NCBI GenBank assembly: GCA_963798505.1
Contig: CAWCTX010000015.1
Coordinates: 62,001 to 126,000 of the forward strand
Direction of reading: 5' to 3'
DNA from: CAVWSM01 sp963798505
Lineage (GTDB): Bacteria; Actinomycetota; Actinomycetes; Jiangellales; Jiangellaceae
DNA: 64,000 nt
Shown: piece by piece, positions 63,767 to 64,000 of the stretch
How positions within the stretch are numbered: the first letter of the stretch is position 1
How the letters are laid out: each line of letters starts with the position of its first letter
Position numbers and translations under genes: made by a program
Notes under the pieces: model-generated
What the model was told of the DNA's origin: nothing
The model's database searches: none
The model's input: the letters and a program-made list of their open reading frames with translations, nothing else

Positions 63767-64000
63767 TCAGCGGAGATCGCGCCGGTAGAGCCAGAACACG
63801 CGCTGGGCGCGCGCCCCTACCGCGCGTGCGTAGAACCCGAGCGGTCCGACCCAGCCGATCTGTGCGGAGGACAGCCCGGCGTCGCGCTGGTCGGCGAGGC
63901 ACCGTCGCAGCAGCACCCCGCCGAGACCAAGTCCCCGCGCCTCGGGTGCGGTGCCCATCGGGCCGAACCACTGCGGCCGCGCTCCCCACGCGGCGAAGGC
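63767..64000 (-). CDS. GNAT-family N-acetyltransferase, C-terminal part (cut by window edge)
   Basis: The frame is open to the window edge (77 residues visible). PMGTAPEARGLGLGGVLLRR is the acetyl-CoA-binding loop and VGPLGFYARAVGARAQRVFW the following strand and helix. The start lies outside. Substrate unknown. Confidence 0.75.
   Translation of the reverse strand, partial: AFAAWGARPQWFGPMGTAPEARGLGLGGVLLRRCLADQRDAGLSSAQIGWVGPLGFYARAVGARAQRVFWLYRRDLR

Noticed and set aside
1..64000. tRNA, rRNA, CRISPR arrays, insertion sequences or prophage
   Set aside because: No T-loop-like tRNA segments, spaced short repeats, transposase motifs or phage structural gene runs were seen. The phage-like motif in the gene at 4264-4629 stands alone among housekeeping-type genes.

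Overview
The window is GC-rich chromosomal DNA from a high-GC actinobacterium. Markers by eye are a WhiB protein, DUF222/HNH proteins, a DosR/DosS-type two-component system, large LuxR (LAL) regulators, a mycothiol-dependent isomerase-type protein and an F420-type LLM oxidoreductase. A Nocardioidaceae/Propionibacteriales relative would fit, but that is inference. I see no rRNA, tRNA, CRISPR array or insertion sequence.

Layout. 1-8.7 kb: a truncated DUF222/HNH gene, then small stress or metabolic genes on the minus strand (hemerythrin-like, CBS, GNAT, DUF5995, DUF6458), several with broken frames, and a VapBC-like pair with a damaged toxin. 8.8-21 kb: a cyclic-nucleotide block. A free cNMP-binding protein, an MFS transporter with HEAT-like repeats and a soluble-adenylyl-cyclase-like protein (two cyclase domains, AAA ATPase, TPR) form one operon. 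It is followed by a metallo-beta-lactamase-fold protein and two MFS transporters fused to C-terminal cNMP-binding domains that converge tail to tail. 21-30 kb: methyltransferase and kinase-like pair, SulP anion transporter, AdhP alcohol dehydrogenase with a flavodoxin-like protein, then maleylacetate reductase, a maleylpyruvate-isomerase-like protein, a VOC protein and 3-oxoacid CoA-transferase (lower aromatic pathway ending in 3-oxoadipyl-CoA). 30-33.6 kb: a tightly coupled chromate-resistance (ChrB) operon ending in an MFS permease. 33.8-35.2 kb: a second DUF222/HNH gene. 36-41.6 kb: LAL regulator, DksA-like protein, acetylxylan esterase, TetR. 41.9-50.9 kb: a DosR-type hypoxia island (WhiB, CBS-BON, three PNPOx-like flavoproteins, response regulator, GAF-GAF kinase, PPK2, small membrane proteins). 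51-64 kb: DHA2 exporter, lactonase, MpaB-like oxygenase, STAS/SpoIIE phosphatase pair, rocD-ddaH, and an LLM/FAD-oxidase/Fe-S operon.

Three hidden signals stand out. First, 14-bp palindromes of the DosR-box type occur upstream of genes in three separate parts of the window (2988, 26246 and the 44-47 kb island), which links a CBS protein, an alcohol dehydrogenase/flavodoxin pair and the two-component system into one probable regulon. Second, the cyclase block looks like a complete make/sense/degrade module built around transporters. Third, the two DUF222/HNH genes share about 130 bp of upstream DNA with two DnaA-box-like 9-mers 30 bp apart, an inverted repeat and a probable leaderless promoter.

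Caution: about a third of the genes carry one or more single-base frame breaks, of both insertion and deletion type, although the encoded proteins are otherwise well conserved. This looks more like uncorrected indel errors than like true decay. Such genes are listed as pseudogene because the frame as given is broken.
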